In this document: positions 10,141 to 21,718 of the stretch, in pieces | Layout: every line of letters begins with the position of its first letter | Numbering within the stretch: the stretch's first letter is position 1 | Source of the DNA: Botryotinia globosa | Lineage: Eukaryota > Ascomycota > Leotiomycetes > Helotiales > Sclerotiniaceae | Length of the DNA stretch: 64,000 nt | Direction of reading: 5' to 3' | Assembly: GCA_014898425.1 (NCBI GenBank) | Contig: RCSZ01000012.1 | Location: 62,001 to 126,000, forward strand | Made by a program: the position numbers and the translations under genes | The notes under the pieces: model-generated | Told to the model about the DNA's origin: nothing | What the model saw: only the letters and a program-made list of their open reading frames with translations | The model's database searches: none

Positions 10141-13100
10141 TTAATAAGGGATTTTAAATACTATTGTATAAAAATTTATTTAATAACTTTTTAATTAGAA
10201 TTCTAATATTTTAATATAATATATTGTAATATTATAATTTGATATTAAAATTCTATAAACTAAAAGAACTCTATTCAATTATAATAATATAATATTATAA
10301 TCTAATATATCGAAGGTTTTTATTTTTAAATTTTGGGGGTTTCAATTTAATATCTAAAAACTTTTTATTTGATATTTTAGAATTTTTAATATCGATTTTA
10401 AAGGTTTTTATTTCAATATTTTAGGGCTTAATAATCTATAAATCTTAATATTGAAAGTTAGAATTCTTTTATATATAAATAAATATATATAAAATTAATT
10501 TAATTAATATATATAATAGATATTGAGATTTATTTATATTAAAGATTTTATTTCAAATTTAAAAATTTATATTTTAATTTGTAAAAGATTTCAATTTAAT
10601 ATTAAGGGTTTTCATATTTGATTTTTAAAGCTTATTATTTAAATTTGAAGGTTTTTAATATTCATTCATATTAAAGATTGATAATTCAAAATAAAAGAAT
10701 TAATATAATATTTAAATTATAATATTGGGGAATAACTTATAAAATATAAGTTTTATATAATATTTAAATATAAAGATTTCAATATATTATATATAATAAT
10801 ATTATATTTATTCTAAATATTGAATATTTAAATATTTTATATTATAATATTAAGAAGTTTATAGAAAATATTATATTTATATATTAGAATATTTCGAAAA
10901 TATCAATATAGCTTTTAATATGAGAGAACTTTCTAATAATAATTGTATTAAATTATGAAAATTGATTTAGAATATTATATTATAATAATCTCCTTTAATT
11001 TTTAATATATTTTGAATACTAAGTTTATAAATATATAATATTTTTAATAAAATAAAATAATAATATTAATTTTAAACATCTGATAAAGATTATTCTTGAT
11101 TTTACTTATAATTTTTTAATTTCAAAATTATAGATTTTATTAAAATTAATATCGATTAGAAAATATATATATAAAAAAGAAGGAATTCGATTATAATTTT
11201 TCTATACTTCATTTTCAAGCTTTTCGAAATCTTGAAACTCTGAAAATATAAATATTTGATTAAATTATTGGAGGTTTACCTCCTTAATATTCTTATCGCC
11301 CGCGAGGCATTAGTACTGTATATACACGAAAAATTCGATTCGGAAACTATCGGCTTAAAATGAGTCGCGATCCTGGCCATCCGATTGGTCATAAGTCTTT
11401 TGTAACGTTCTTGGCAGCAGTTGATAGCCGCTATTGGCTGTATATGTAACCACGATTGTATTTCTATATATATATTAATCAACTTGGATCAGCTTATCAG
11501 CTTATTTAAGCTAATATAAATTGAATGAAAAAGAAAAAAAGTAGTAATTATATATAAGAGATTAAGGGCTTTCAAATAATATATTTTTTATATTGCTAGC
11601 TTCAAAACTGAGGTTTTTATAAAGAATTAAAGCTAAAATAGTATAAATATAACTAGAGCTTATATAATCAATTAAAAGAGGTTTATATTGAATGTAGCTG
11701 ACCTAATATTAATAAAAATTATTTTAATACTATAGCTTTTATAGTTCAGTGATATAATTGATGATCTAATGTGAAGTGACCCACTAAAACCTGAATAAAA
11801 TTAAAAAATCTGAATAAAATTAAAAAATCTAAATAAAATTAAAAAATCTGAATAAAAAAAGTAAACCGACTTCGCCTACAAGCTTTCAATAAAATTTCTT
11901 TTTTAGATTTTTATAATTATAAATATAATTATAAATATAATTATATAATACTTTCTCAAAAAGCAAGGGGTTCGGGGGCTCGCAGGCCCCTGATATTTAT
12001 TCGAAAACTAAATTAAATTATCTTTTGAATTAATTAATCATTATTAATTTGAATAAATATATTATATTAATTTCTTTAATTTTATTAAAATATTAATATT
12101 TATAATATAAAAGCTTAAACTTTTTTTTTATATGGGATATCAATTATATCAAAAAAATTGATATTTAATTTTAATATATTAATTCAATTATTTAATTCAA
12201 AAGAGATATCAAAAAAATGAAAAAAATATATATTTCAAAATCTCGAAATTGAGATTTTTCTTATAATATTTTTAAAATCGAAAAATATCAATATTGAATA
12301 TTTACAAATTATATATATATATTAAAATAAAATTGTTTTATTATTTAAATTAAATAATATGGATTTTATTATATTAATGTTTTAATATTAATAGTTTTAA
12401 ATATTATTGATATTTAAATTCTAAATAAAACCACTTCGATATATAATATAATATAACAAATCATATTTTATAAATAATAGTTTAAGATTTCCTTTATAAA
12501 TTCTATTGAATTTATAATAATACTCTATATAATATTATAATTCAAATAATATTTTGTATTAGGATTTAAAATATTAATTGATTATTTAATATATTAATTA
12601 ATAATATACTTCTCTTAATAAACCAATTTAAATCAATATTATTTTATTAATTAAAATATCAATTAGAAATCAATTAAAATTCAATATTACTATAACAATT
12701 ATAATATTTATATATATAAAGTGAATTTCCCTTTAAATTGGAATCTTTTTTTTCTTAGAATTATATTCTAAATTCAATATTTATCAAATCTTCAATCTTC
12801 AATCTTTAATCTTCAATCTTCAACTTTTCAATTCTTATATTATTCTTTCGAATTAATATTATCAAAAATAACTAATTATCAAAACTCTCTTTTCTTTTTC
12901 AATTCCAATTCCCTTTCCCCTTTTAATTCTATTGAATTCAATATTAATGAATTATTTAATGAATTTCATAAATCTGGAAATTTTTAGATCAAATGAGCTT
13001 TTTAAGAAATTAATAAAATATTATTTCTTTTATATTATTCTATATTTCGATTTATTTATATAATATTTACCAAATTATATTCAAAATCTTAAAATCTATT

Positions 13101-13796
13101 TATACAATAAATGTTTTTTCAATTTGAATTCCTTTTATAAAAAAAATGATTTAAAGAGTTTCTAATATATATAATTATTTAAATATTGAATTAATTGAAT
13201 AAAATCTTTACTTAATTTATTTATTTTAATTCGAATTTTCTTTAATCTTTTTTCCCAAATTACCTATTAAATCCTATTTTTAATATTTCTTTTATATTAT
13301 TATAAAATTGAATTTAAAAAACCTCAAAAAATATATTATTTTCGATTATATAAATCTTTTCTTAAATTTACATTTAAATTTAATTCAAAATATTTTGGGT
13401 TAAGAATCATTATTAAATCATTTCTTTTTTGAAATTCAAATTAAAAAAAAGAATTATTTGAATAAAAATAATAAAGATTTTAATTTAATTCAAAATAATA
13501 TTATTAAAAATGATAATGAATTTATTTTATTACTTTCTTCTTTTAATTTGAATTTGATTAAAAAAAATTAGAAGAATAAATTTAATTCTAAATTAAAAAA
13601 TATCGAAGAAAAGATTGATTTTATTAAAATTAATAAAAAAAACCTTATCTTTTTTCAAAAATATATTAGATATATTAAATATATTCGAAAATTTATTATA
13701 AATAATTTAAAATCTTTTTTTAATTTTTATTTTCAAAAAAAAGATTTTTATTTTAAAACTTATTTCAATATTATTCTTTTTAATTTAGAAATCTAA

Positions 13797-14800
13797 TTAT
13801 TATTCTGAGGATTTTATTAGTGGTCAGTACTAGTGGTGATTACAATCCTAAGGGGGGTGGTGATTTAGACAAAAACACTCCAATTGGTTATTATCTTTTC
13901 TGGTTTTAATTTAGGGCTTTTTTGAAATTTAAAAAAAGAAATTAATAGAGATTCAATTGAATAATATTAATCCGAAATTAGAATTTCGAAATCTTTTATA
14001 TTAAAGTTTTTATATTTAATTGAAATAATTTTAATTTTGAAGAGGTTGAAAAAAAGTTATAGTAATTTTTGAAGACAGGGGAGTAGTGATTGGCGACAAA
14101 GTATTAAAAGTTATCAATTGATTATCACCTTTTCTGGCCTTAATTTAGGGCTTTTTGAAAATCTAAAAAAAGAAATTAATATAAATTCAATTGAATTTTT
14201 TATATATAAAGTAAAATTTAAAAAGTTTTTATATTAGGGTTTTTGTATTGAATTGAAATAATTCTAATTTTGAAGAGATTAAAAAAGCTATAATAATTTA
14301 TGAAAAACAGGGGGGTGGTGATTAGTGAAAAAGTATTACAAATTATCAATTAATTATTACCTTTTTTAGTTTTAATTTAGTGTTTTTCAAAAATCTGAAA
14401 AAGACAATCAATAAAGATTCAATTAAATTATATTTATTCGAAATTAGAATTCGAAAAGCTTTTAAATTGAAACTTTAAGATTGAATTGAAATAATTTTAA
14501 TTTTGAAGAGGTTGAAGAAAAAGTTATAGTAATTTTTGAAAGTAGAGGGGTAGTAATTAGCAAAATGAACAAATTTGATTACTACTTCTAATTCAATATA
14601 AAATAGAAAATTGAATAAAGTTTTATAAAAGATTAGGGCTTATTTTTCTTTTTATATTGAATTCTAAAAACAGATTTAAATTATCTTTTGAATTAATCGA
14701 TTTATATTAGTTCTAAAAATGCTTTAATTTATATAATAGTGATCAGCCGAAAAGAGATATAGAGTAGTTGAATTATATGATCGAAATTTCAATATTAATT
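13797..14800 (+). repeat. Composite repeat copy C: ORF 3' end plus three 233-bp units
   Basis: The start reads like the 3' coding end of the decayed ORF (IIxRxLLVVST in the same frame). Three tandem units follow, with landmarks near 13923, 14157 and 14390 (spacings 234 and 233 bp). It then has AGATTTAAATTATCTTTTG and an AAAAGAGATATAGAGTAGTTG block that matches about 8625-8650. The simple AATAAG array begins at about 14810. The order is the same as in copies A and B. Confidence 0.65.
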
Positions 14801-14809
14801 CAATACTAA

Positions 14810-15480
14810 TAAGAAGAATAATAATAAGAAAAAGAAAAATAAAAATAAGAAGAATATTAATAATAAGAAAAAGAATGATAAAAGAATATATAAAACTAAT
14901 ATGAATAAGAATATTAATAAGAAAAATATTAATAAGAATAAGAATAAGAATACTAATAAGAAGAATATTAATAAGAAGATTATCAATAAGAATAAGAATA
15001 CTAATAAGAAAATTAATAAAGAAAAGAAAAATAATAATAAGAAAAAGAAAAATAAGAAGAATAGAAATAAAAAGAATAGAAATAAGAAAAAGAAAAATAA
15101 GATGAATAAAAATAAAAAGAATAAAAATAAGAAAAATAAAAATAAGAAAAATAAAAATAAGAAAAATAAAAATAAGAAAAATAAAAATAAGAAAAATAAA
15201 AATAAGAAAAATAAAAATAAGAAAAATAAAAATAAGAAAAATAAAAATAAGAAAAATAAAAATAAGAAAAATAAAAATAAAAAGAATATAAATAAAAAGA
15301 ATATAAAAAAACAAATTATAGATAAAAATATTAATGAGAATATTAAAAAGAATAATAATATTAATAAGAATATTAAGAAAGATATTAAGAAAAGTATAAA
15401 AAAAAGAATAAAAATGAAAAGAATATTAATAAAAAGAATATTAATATTTATTAATTATGGAAAGAAAAAAGAAGACTATT
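14810..15480 (+). repeat. AATAAGAA-type array with perfect 15-bp core
   Basis: Simple-sequence tract built from AATAAG, AAAAAT and AATATT. The core at about 15115-15285 is an almost perfect 15-bp repeat (GAAAAATAAAAATAA, about 11 copies). The lack of stops makes ~195-codon frames on both strands (NKNKK repeats on plus, IFLIF repeats on minus). These are not credible proteins. The tract directly follows copy C, as similar tracts follow copies A and B. Confidence 0.9.
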
Positions 15481-16367
15481 TATATTAAAAAGTTATTATT
15501 AAAACTTAATTTATATAAATAAAACAAATTCTCTTTATATACAAATAATTAAATTATATTAACATTTACTAAAAACTCTATATTCTATAAAAAAAATAAG
15601 TATATAACAATCAGATTTTATTATATTAAAGATATTATTAAATCAAAAGATTTAGATCTAATTTATATATCTACTAATAATCAAAAGATTCATAGTCTTA
15701 CTAAGCTATTAACTTATATCAAATTAATTGAATTCATAAATCAAATCAATCTAAATTAAAATATATAATAAAATTAATTTAATACATTTATTAAAAAAGC
15801 ATATAGAAATTCATAATATATCTATTAAATCATTTATTAATATCTTATTAAATAAAAATATATTAATAATTAATATATATATATAATATAATTTCATATT
15901 ATAATATTATATTATTATATAATTCTTTTATTATATCTCTTATCAAATTGATTTATAATAAAATAGAATAGAATAGAATCAAATAGAAGTATATAAAAGA
16001 ATGATTAAATTTGATTGGTTATACTTTCTTTTTATTAAATAAAATGATTCTACAAGATTCGATTTAAATCGATCTTATTTCTAAATATAGAATATACTAG
16101 AATTTTATTATAAACTATATAAACCTAGAGTATTCTTCAAAGAAAACCTAAAAAAAAAGCAATTTCATTTCAATTCAATATAACTCTTATAAATTGATTT
16201 CAATTCAACTCTCTTATATATATTCGATTTATTCCTAAAGCTTAAATTGACTAGATCTTTTATTATTATTATAATAGTAATTATTCTTATTATTATAATA
16301 GTTAACCTCCAATATTACTATTCACCCCTCGTTTGTATATAGACATAATTCGATCTAAAATTTGGTT

Positions 16368-16517
16368 GAGGAGATCCCAAGCATAAATCCTAAGGTAGTG
16401 AAAACCGATACTTCGAAGGCAGAGAAAGAACTTGGTCTTCGATGGGCCAAGCCAGAGAAAATCATCAAAGAAGTCATGGACCAGCAATTGGGATTTCTCA
16501 AGCATAATTCTTCGTGA
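16368..16517 (+). pseudogene. Relic of an extended SDR reductase gene (C-terminal piece)
   Basis: An island in the AT-rich block reads in one frame for 49 codons to TGA 16515-16517. It contains VKTDTSKAEKELGLRW followed by a short helix-like tail. The block (D-S-K-A-E-K-E-L-G) is the C-terminal signature of extended short-chain dehydrogenases of the GRE2/aldehyde-ketoreductase type, as I know that family. Just upstream the same frame meets TAA (16356-16358), and an AG precedes GAG, so this may be a last exon. The Rossmann domain is not recognisable. It is best read as a decayed or transposed gene fragment. Confidence 0.5.
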
Positions 16518-16971
16518 GAAACATGGCCAAGGATTTCAATACGAATTTCTGGTGAATTCAACTTGGTCCTTGCTAGTCTATATATTAGAATTGATTTTTT
16601 TTTGATATACTGAAACTTTGATATTGCCGATTTGTGAAGTCAGCCGAGCGTGTAAATTTTTTGACAAAGACGAGTTAATATCTCCGGCACCGAATAGTAG
16701 CGGGAGTTTGATTATAATGTTTTCGAAGTCGGTAGAATCGATAAAATAGCGGTATAGTCTATCTTTCGTATATGCTTTAAGTATAAATAACTTTTCCAGT
16801 CATCGTGAATATATTCTTTATAGTTATTGATTTCGCTATCAATATAAGCTATGCGTAACAGGCTGATGTTTAGTAAGGATTTCTAGCAAATATAGTTTTT
16901 TATTTAGTAAGTAATATTATAAACTATATTAGTTTGAAGAATAAAAAGTACTAGGTGGAAAACGTTTCGTT

Positions 16972-17257
16972 TAATATAATATAATATAATATAATATAAT
17001 ATAATATAATATAATATAATATAATATAATATAATATAATATAATATAATATAATATAATATAATATAATATAATATAATATAATATAATATAATATAAT
17101 ATAATATAATATAATATAATATAATATAATATAATATAATATAATATAATATAATATAATATAATATAATATAATATAATATAATATAATATAATATAAT
17201 ATAATATAATATAATATAATATAATATAATATAATATAATATAATATAATATAATAT
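16972..17257 (+). repeat. Pure pentanucleotide microsatellite (ATAAT)n, about 57 copies
   Basis: This is 286 bp of uninterrupted ATAAT repeat. It is unusually long and pure, so probably hypermutable in length and hard to assemble. It lies near the right edge of the AT-rich block. Confidence 0.95.
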
Positions 17258-18218
17258 ATTTACTAAGATTATATTACATCGAAGAACTATATCGTCTGAT
17301 ATAGATACATCTCAATAATATTACTAGGACTTAACTTTAATTTGATCTGATTTATCATTTCTATTATAGTTTATTTTCTAATTAAGTTACTTGACATATG
17401 TATTCTTTCTAATTCAGCTTATAGAAATTACATCATAGCTAAAACTTATTATTATGAAAAGTAATAAGTATCTGTTTAGAATATGAAATTAAAGAATGAA
17501 GATTGCAATTGATTCTTAAAAAAGATCTTATATATTATTGTTTATAAGTATATTTTAGAGTATTTATAATACTTAGCTTTGATATATAAATTCTAGGCAT
17601 TTCTTAGTATCTAAATCTTTCTATACTAAAAAACTCATTATTATAGCTAAAAAAAAACCAAGTTCATTATGATTCTAATTACATTCAACTTTATACGAAA
17701 TGCTATTGTTTGAGTAATAGTCGCTGTAGACAACATGTGCTCGTGCGTATTCGTCTTACTTCATAAGAACATAAGCCAGGATTATGTGGGGATCTTACAT
17801 CTACACAAGATAATTGAGTACCATTGGTCTGGTTCGCACCACAGTCTTACTCAGAAAAGATATCATTATTTGAAGAACGTAGATCACACCAACAACGAGA
17901 ACTGTTGGTGATGAAAGTTTTTTTCGGCGGTGCTGTTACTATAGGTCTGCTGAATATACTTATGGGATAATCTTGAGAGTGGGATTGGTCAGATACAGCC
18001 ACCAACATCAACACATGTAAGTTACCTTCAAGCAGTCTTGATGAAGTCTTTCTTCAGCATTTCAAATTTTCTTATTTATTTGTATCATCTTCAAGCTACT
18101 GTTTTTCGTTTTTTCTACAATCGTTAAATCATCAAACTTTGCTCAGATCCTGAAGTCATAGTCTATTTTAATTTCCGAGGCGGACTTTGCTACTTGAAAA
18201 AAATATCAAGTTCTTAAC
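17258..18218. promoter_or_regulatory. AT-block edge and presumed promoter of the MFS gene
   Basis: AT-rich character fades between about 17,640 and 17,720, and the remaining ~500 bp has normal composition. It is the only upstream space for the transporter gene at 18219. A TCGGCGG element at about 17924 could bind a Zn2Cys6 regulator, but a single CGG-type site is weak evidence. Confidence 0.3.
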
Positions 18219-20280
18219 ATGAGCGAATACATTAAAACACTTGCTTTAGACGGAGAGGAGAAAGGTCATAGCTTACATGCACAGGTGTCAAGCGTATCTC
18301 AGTCTGATCCATCCCTGAGCGATACGTCGCAAGCCGATGACATTCCTCAAGAAGTACTTTCAAGTCAATCCCCTCCAGTTTATCTAAAGGGCGCAAGACT
18401 TCACATGATAACAGCTGCGTTCGAAAATCTATTCTTTTAATCTTTAAAAGGAGAAGAAGTGCTGACAGGTCTCAGAATCTTTCTATCTCTCTTCATCACC
18501 AATCTCGAAATCCCGATCGTTACAACCTCTCTGGTTTCGATTACAGACGACTTGAACTCCTTCAACCAAGTCAATTGGATTGCATCTGCCTACATGTTGG
18601 GTGAAGTTAGTAAGTCAAACGTTCCCAAAGCGCTAACAGCATATGCTGATAACTTTGCATAGGCATGCTTATGATTTGGGGCAAGCTCAGTGACATATTT
18701 GGCAGAAAGCTATGCACGGTTACTTCTATCAGTTTATTCACCATATTTGCAGGAGCTTGTGGAAGTTCTCAATCTATGACACAGCTGTGAGTTACCAATA
18801 TCTACTCCAATAGATGGCAAAGATGTGGACTAATCGACAGTAAAGTATAATCTTTCGAGCATTTCAAGGAATTGGTTCAGGAGGTAATTTTGCACTTGGT
18901 AACATAATACTTTTTGAGTTGGTGCCGAAGAAGTTGTACACGAGATATACAAGCTTTATATCGATCGTCTACTCGATTTCATTTTCACTTGGGCCCGTAT
19001 TAGGTGGGGCACTCAATCATTCCAAAACTTGGAGATGGGTGTTTCTATTGAAGTAAGTCTGAGATTCCATCAAATTGCATTCTCGAAGACTAAAAGATTC
19101 GTAGTGTGCCAGCTGGAGCTCTTTCCGCTCTTGCAATTGTTCTGTATCTCCCTGCTAAATTCCCCAATCACGAACGCGACGAAAAGTCTAAAGGTTTTGG
19201 ATTCAGTTCGCTGTTTTCGACAAACATCTTCAAACGAGTTGACCTCCTCGGTGCTGTAGTACTACTGGTGGCTACCGCTCTCTTGGTCACAGCTCTTGAA
19301 GAAGCTGGACAGTTATATGAGTGGAAATCGGCATTCGTAATTGCTCTTTTAACAGTATCCTGCATTTTTTGGGTTGGGTTTGTTTTTTGGGAGCGACTGG
19401 TGAGCTTAGAATCACAAACCGCTGAGCCAGTGTTTCCCTGGAGGCTCATGACTAGCCGAATTTGGATTGGAATGATACTGTAAGCCTAATCATCATTATT
19501 GGATCCGCAATTGAAACTAACATGCGATCCTTCTTTTCCTAGTAATGCAGTTTTCTTGGGTATCCCATATTTTGTTACGATCTTCCAACTTCCTCAAAGA
19601 TTTCAAGTGGTTGACAACACCACGGCTCTCAATGCAGCTTTCAGGCTCATTCCATTCACGCTACTGTGCCCTGTTGGGTCGATAGTATCCACTGTGGTAG
19701 CTGGGAAAGCTAAAGTTCCTCCTATCTTTTTAATCATAATAGGTTCCGGTTTACAGATAGTCGGCTTTGCGCTACTTTCCACCTTGACCGTCTCAGAAGT
19801 AACACCAGTATCGCAATATGGGTTTCAAGTAATTGCAGGTTTTGGTGTGGGCATTAATCTCTCGACTTTGCTCTTGATCACACCATATTCTATATCAGAG
19901 CCTGCTGATAAAGGTAATTTATATTTCTATCCCCCGTCAAAAATGCTTGACTGATTTTGAGGTCTTGCCTCACAGCCGTTGCTGTTAGTTCCATAACACA
20001 GTTTCGAATACTGGGTGGTGTTCTTGGTATTGCAATTGCCACTGCCGCATACAAGAGCAATATTATATCAAATCTTGACAGGATATTGACCAAAGAGCAA
20101 AGATCACTCATTCTGGAATCAACCTCAATGATTAATACGTTCGATTCAAAGGTCCAAACTCAAATTCGTGGAGTCTTCGCTGAAGGTTATAATCTACAGT
20201 TTCGAATTTTGGTTGCATTTGCTGCTGCACAGATCCCATCGTCATTACTGATGTGGCAGGAAAAGCAAATCGTAGTCTGA
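18219..20280 (+). CDS. MFS multidrug-type transporter, DHA2 family (14 TMS)
   Basis: Proton-coupled efflux carrier of the plasma membrane, the kind fungi use for drugs, toxins or secondary metabolites; the substrate cannot be told from sequence. Seven exons: 18219-18418, 18476-18609, 18663-18786, 18846-19052, 19105-19479, 19543-19913 and 19976-20280 (571 aa). A polar N-tail of ~60 residues precedes HMITAAIFLSLFITNLEIPI (first membrane segment). Family motifs follow: RAFQGIGSGG, the antiporter-like GPVLGGAL, and RWVFLLNVPAGALS. Joins are supported by branch points (CTGAC, CTAAC) and preserved frame. Intron 1 has the unusual donor GTTCGA. It is the first intact gene beside the AT-rich block. 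No biosynthetic genes adjoin it. Confidence 0.92.
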
Positions 20281-21718
20281 ACTTTTCTGATTCATTGAAT
20301 GTTCATTCCGAGATCAGATTCCAAGGGAAAAGCTGAGTCGATCATCAAGAACTTTACAGAGTACTGACAGGCGGCAATTATTATGTATTGTATTTATAGC
20401 AATAACAGGTTTTGACAGATAACAACTTATTCTCGCATACTTTACTTTAAAGTCATTGGATCACTGATCTGCAAGTTTGTGTTGTAAATTGAGCCAAACA
20501 CGTTTGAAAACTTTTTCGCCCGTCGGCTTTGCAAGATGTGATCAGCAGAATTATTGGGAAAATTAAGTCTTCAACTCCCAAAAGTAGATTTAACATCCTG
20601 AGTCAACTAGATCTAAACTGCAGTCATTGATCCATTTCAACAATCATAGGAATAACTTTTCAATCATACGGTCAACATATCACCCTAACGCTCTGGAATT
20701 CAGCCCCTGGTAGCCCTAATAATGGTTACATTTATTACATTTATTTCTCAATATTGCCAAACTCTTTCATAATACTGTGTGAGTCAAAATCACCGTAGAT
20801 CTGTGCATCTTTCCCGAATACATGAAATGTTGCTCCGACCTGGTACCTTTGATTGTGTTTTAACTTTGTGCCTGTCAACAAAGTCCTCGAACCTTAGTCT
20901 CAAGTCTTTAATTGAGAGAAAGTCCTTGTTAATAACTTTGTTGATGGATGCACACCCATTACTTCTGCCTTACTTTCAGCATCAAACAATGAGCTATGCT
21001 TCAAGGAATCTTCTCGCTTGACCATGCATCTTCCGGCTCACTCCAAACTTCCCACTTGGTCACATTTCCACGTGTCTGGCAGCAGATATAAAATTCACAA
21101 ATTCTAGATATGATCAATCTAAAGCTCCCAGACTGTCATTCGTCTTAGCAGTTCCAGCATTTCCATTTTGAGCTGCAAGGCACGCAGAGAATTCCTCCAC
21201 GTGTGCACGTCAGACACGAGTTGGGCCCCTGGGGCAGACGTGATTGCGACGGAGTCAAAAATTACTGCCAAGAATCGACACAGTAGATGATCACGTTTAA
21301 AAATGGTCACTGGGCAAACGGATTTGCGTTTTAACTAATATGAAAGCTTGAATGCACTGAGAAGGAAGTATCTCCGGGGGTTTCCTCGAGAAAGAATTTT
21401 ACCACTGGGTACAAAACTCACCACATAAGAATCCATCAACACTGCGGAAAGAACGAGATGAAGAGGATTTTTCCCACTAAATTGCATCTTCATTTTACTC
21501 GTCCTTCCCATTCTCGTTCCTCCCGTCCTAGCTCTCCACTCATCATTCATTGTCAGACAGTAAAATCAATCACCCCTCACCATAACTACTGGCCCTAGAA
21601 ATAATAAATTTTTGATTCTCTATCAAATGCGTCGTTTACTCCACAGCTGCTTTTGTAGCCACCTTCCAGAAATTTCCCAAAAATCAATTCGCCCCCAATT
21701 TAGCTGTGGACCACTCAA
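20281..21718. other. Intergenic, convergent 3' regions
   Basis: About 1.4 kb lies between the ends of the transporter (+) and SEC27 (-). The short frames here lack any family resemblance or splice support. I see no gene or repeat. Confidence 0.6.

Larger units (their letters stand above)
8761..16367. other. AT-rich repeat block without intact genes
   Basis: Apart from the arrays and islands listed separately, this stretch is extremely AT-rich, with no ORF that is not a product of simple repeats. An island of more balanced composition lies at 11269-11482. It starts with the palindrome GGAGGT-TT-ACCTCC (11269-11282) and holds a 68-codon minus-strand frame of no recognisable family. A 20-bp tandem motif (AATCTGAATAAAATTAAAAA, about 4 copies) lies at about 11786-11856. 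Confidence 0.75.

Noticed and set aside
14724..15488. Two ~195-codon frames on opposite strands
   Set aside because: Pure simple-sequence products (NKNKK and IFLIF repeats) in an AT-rich array.
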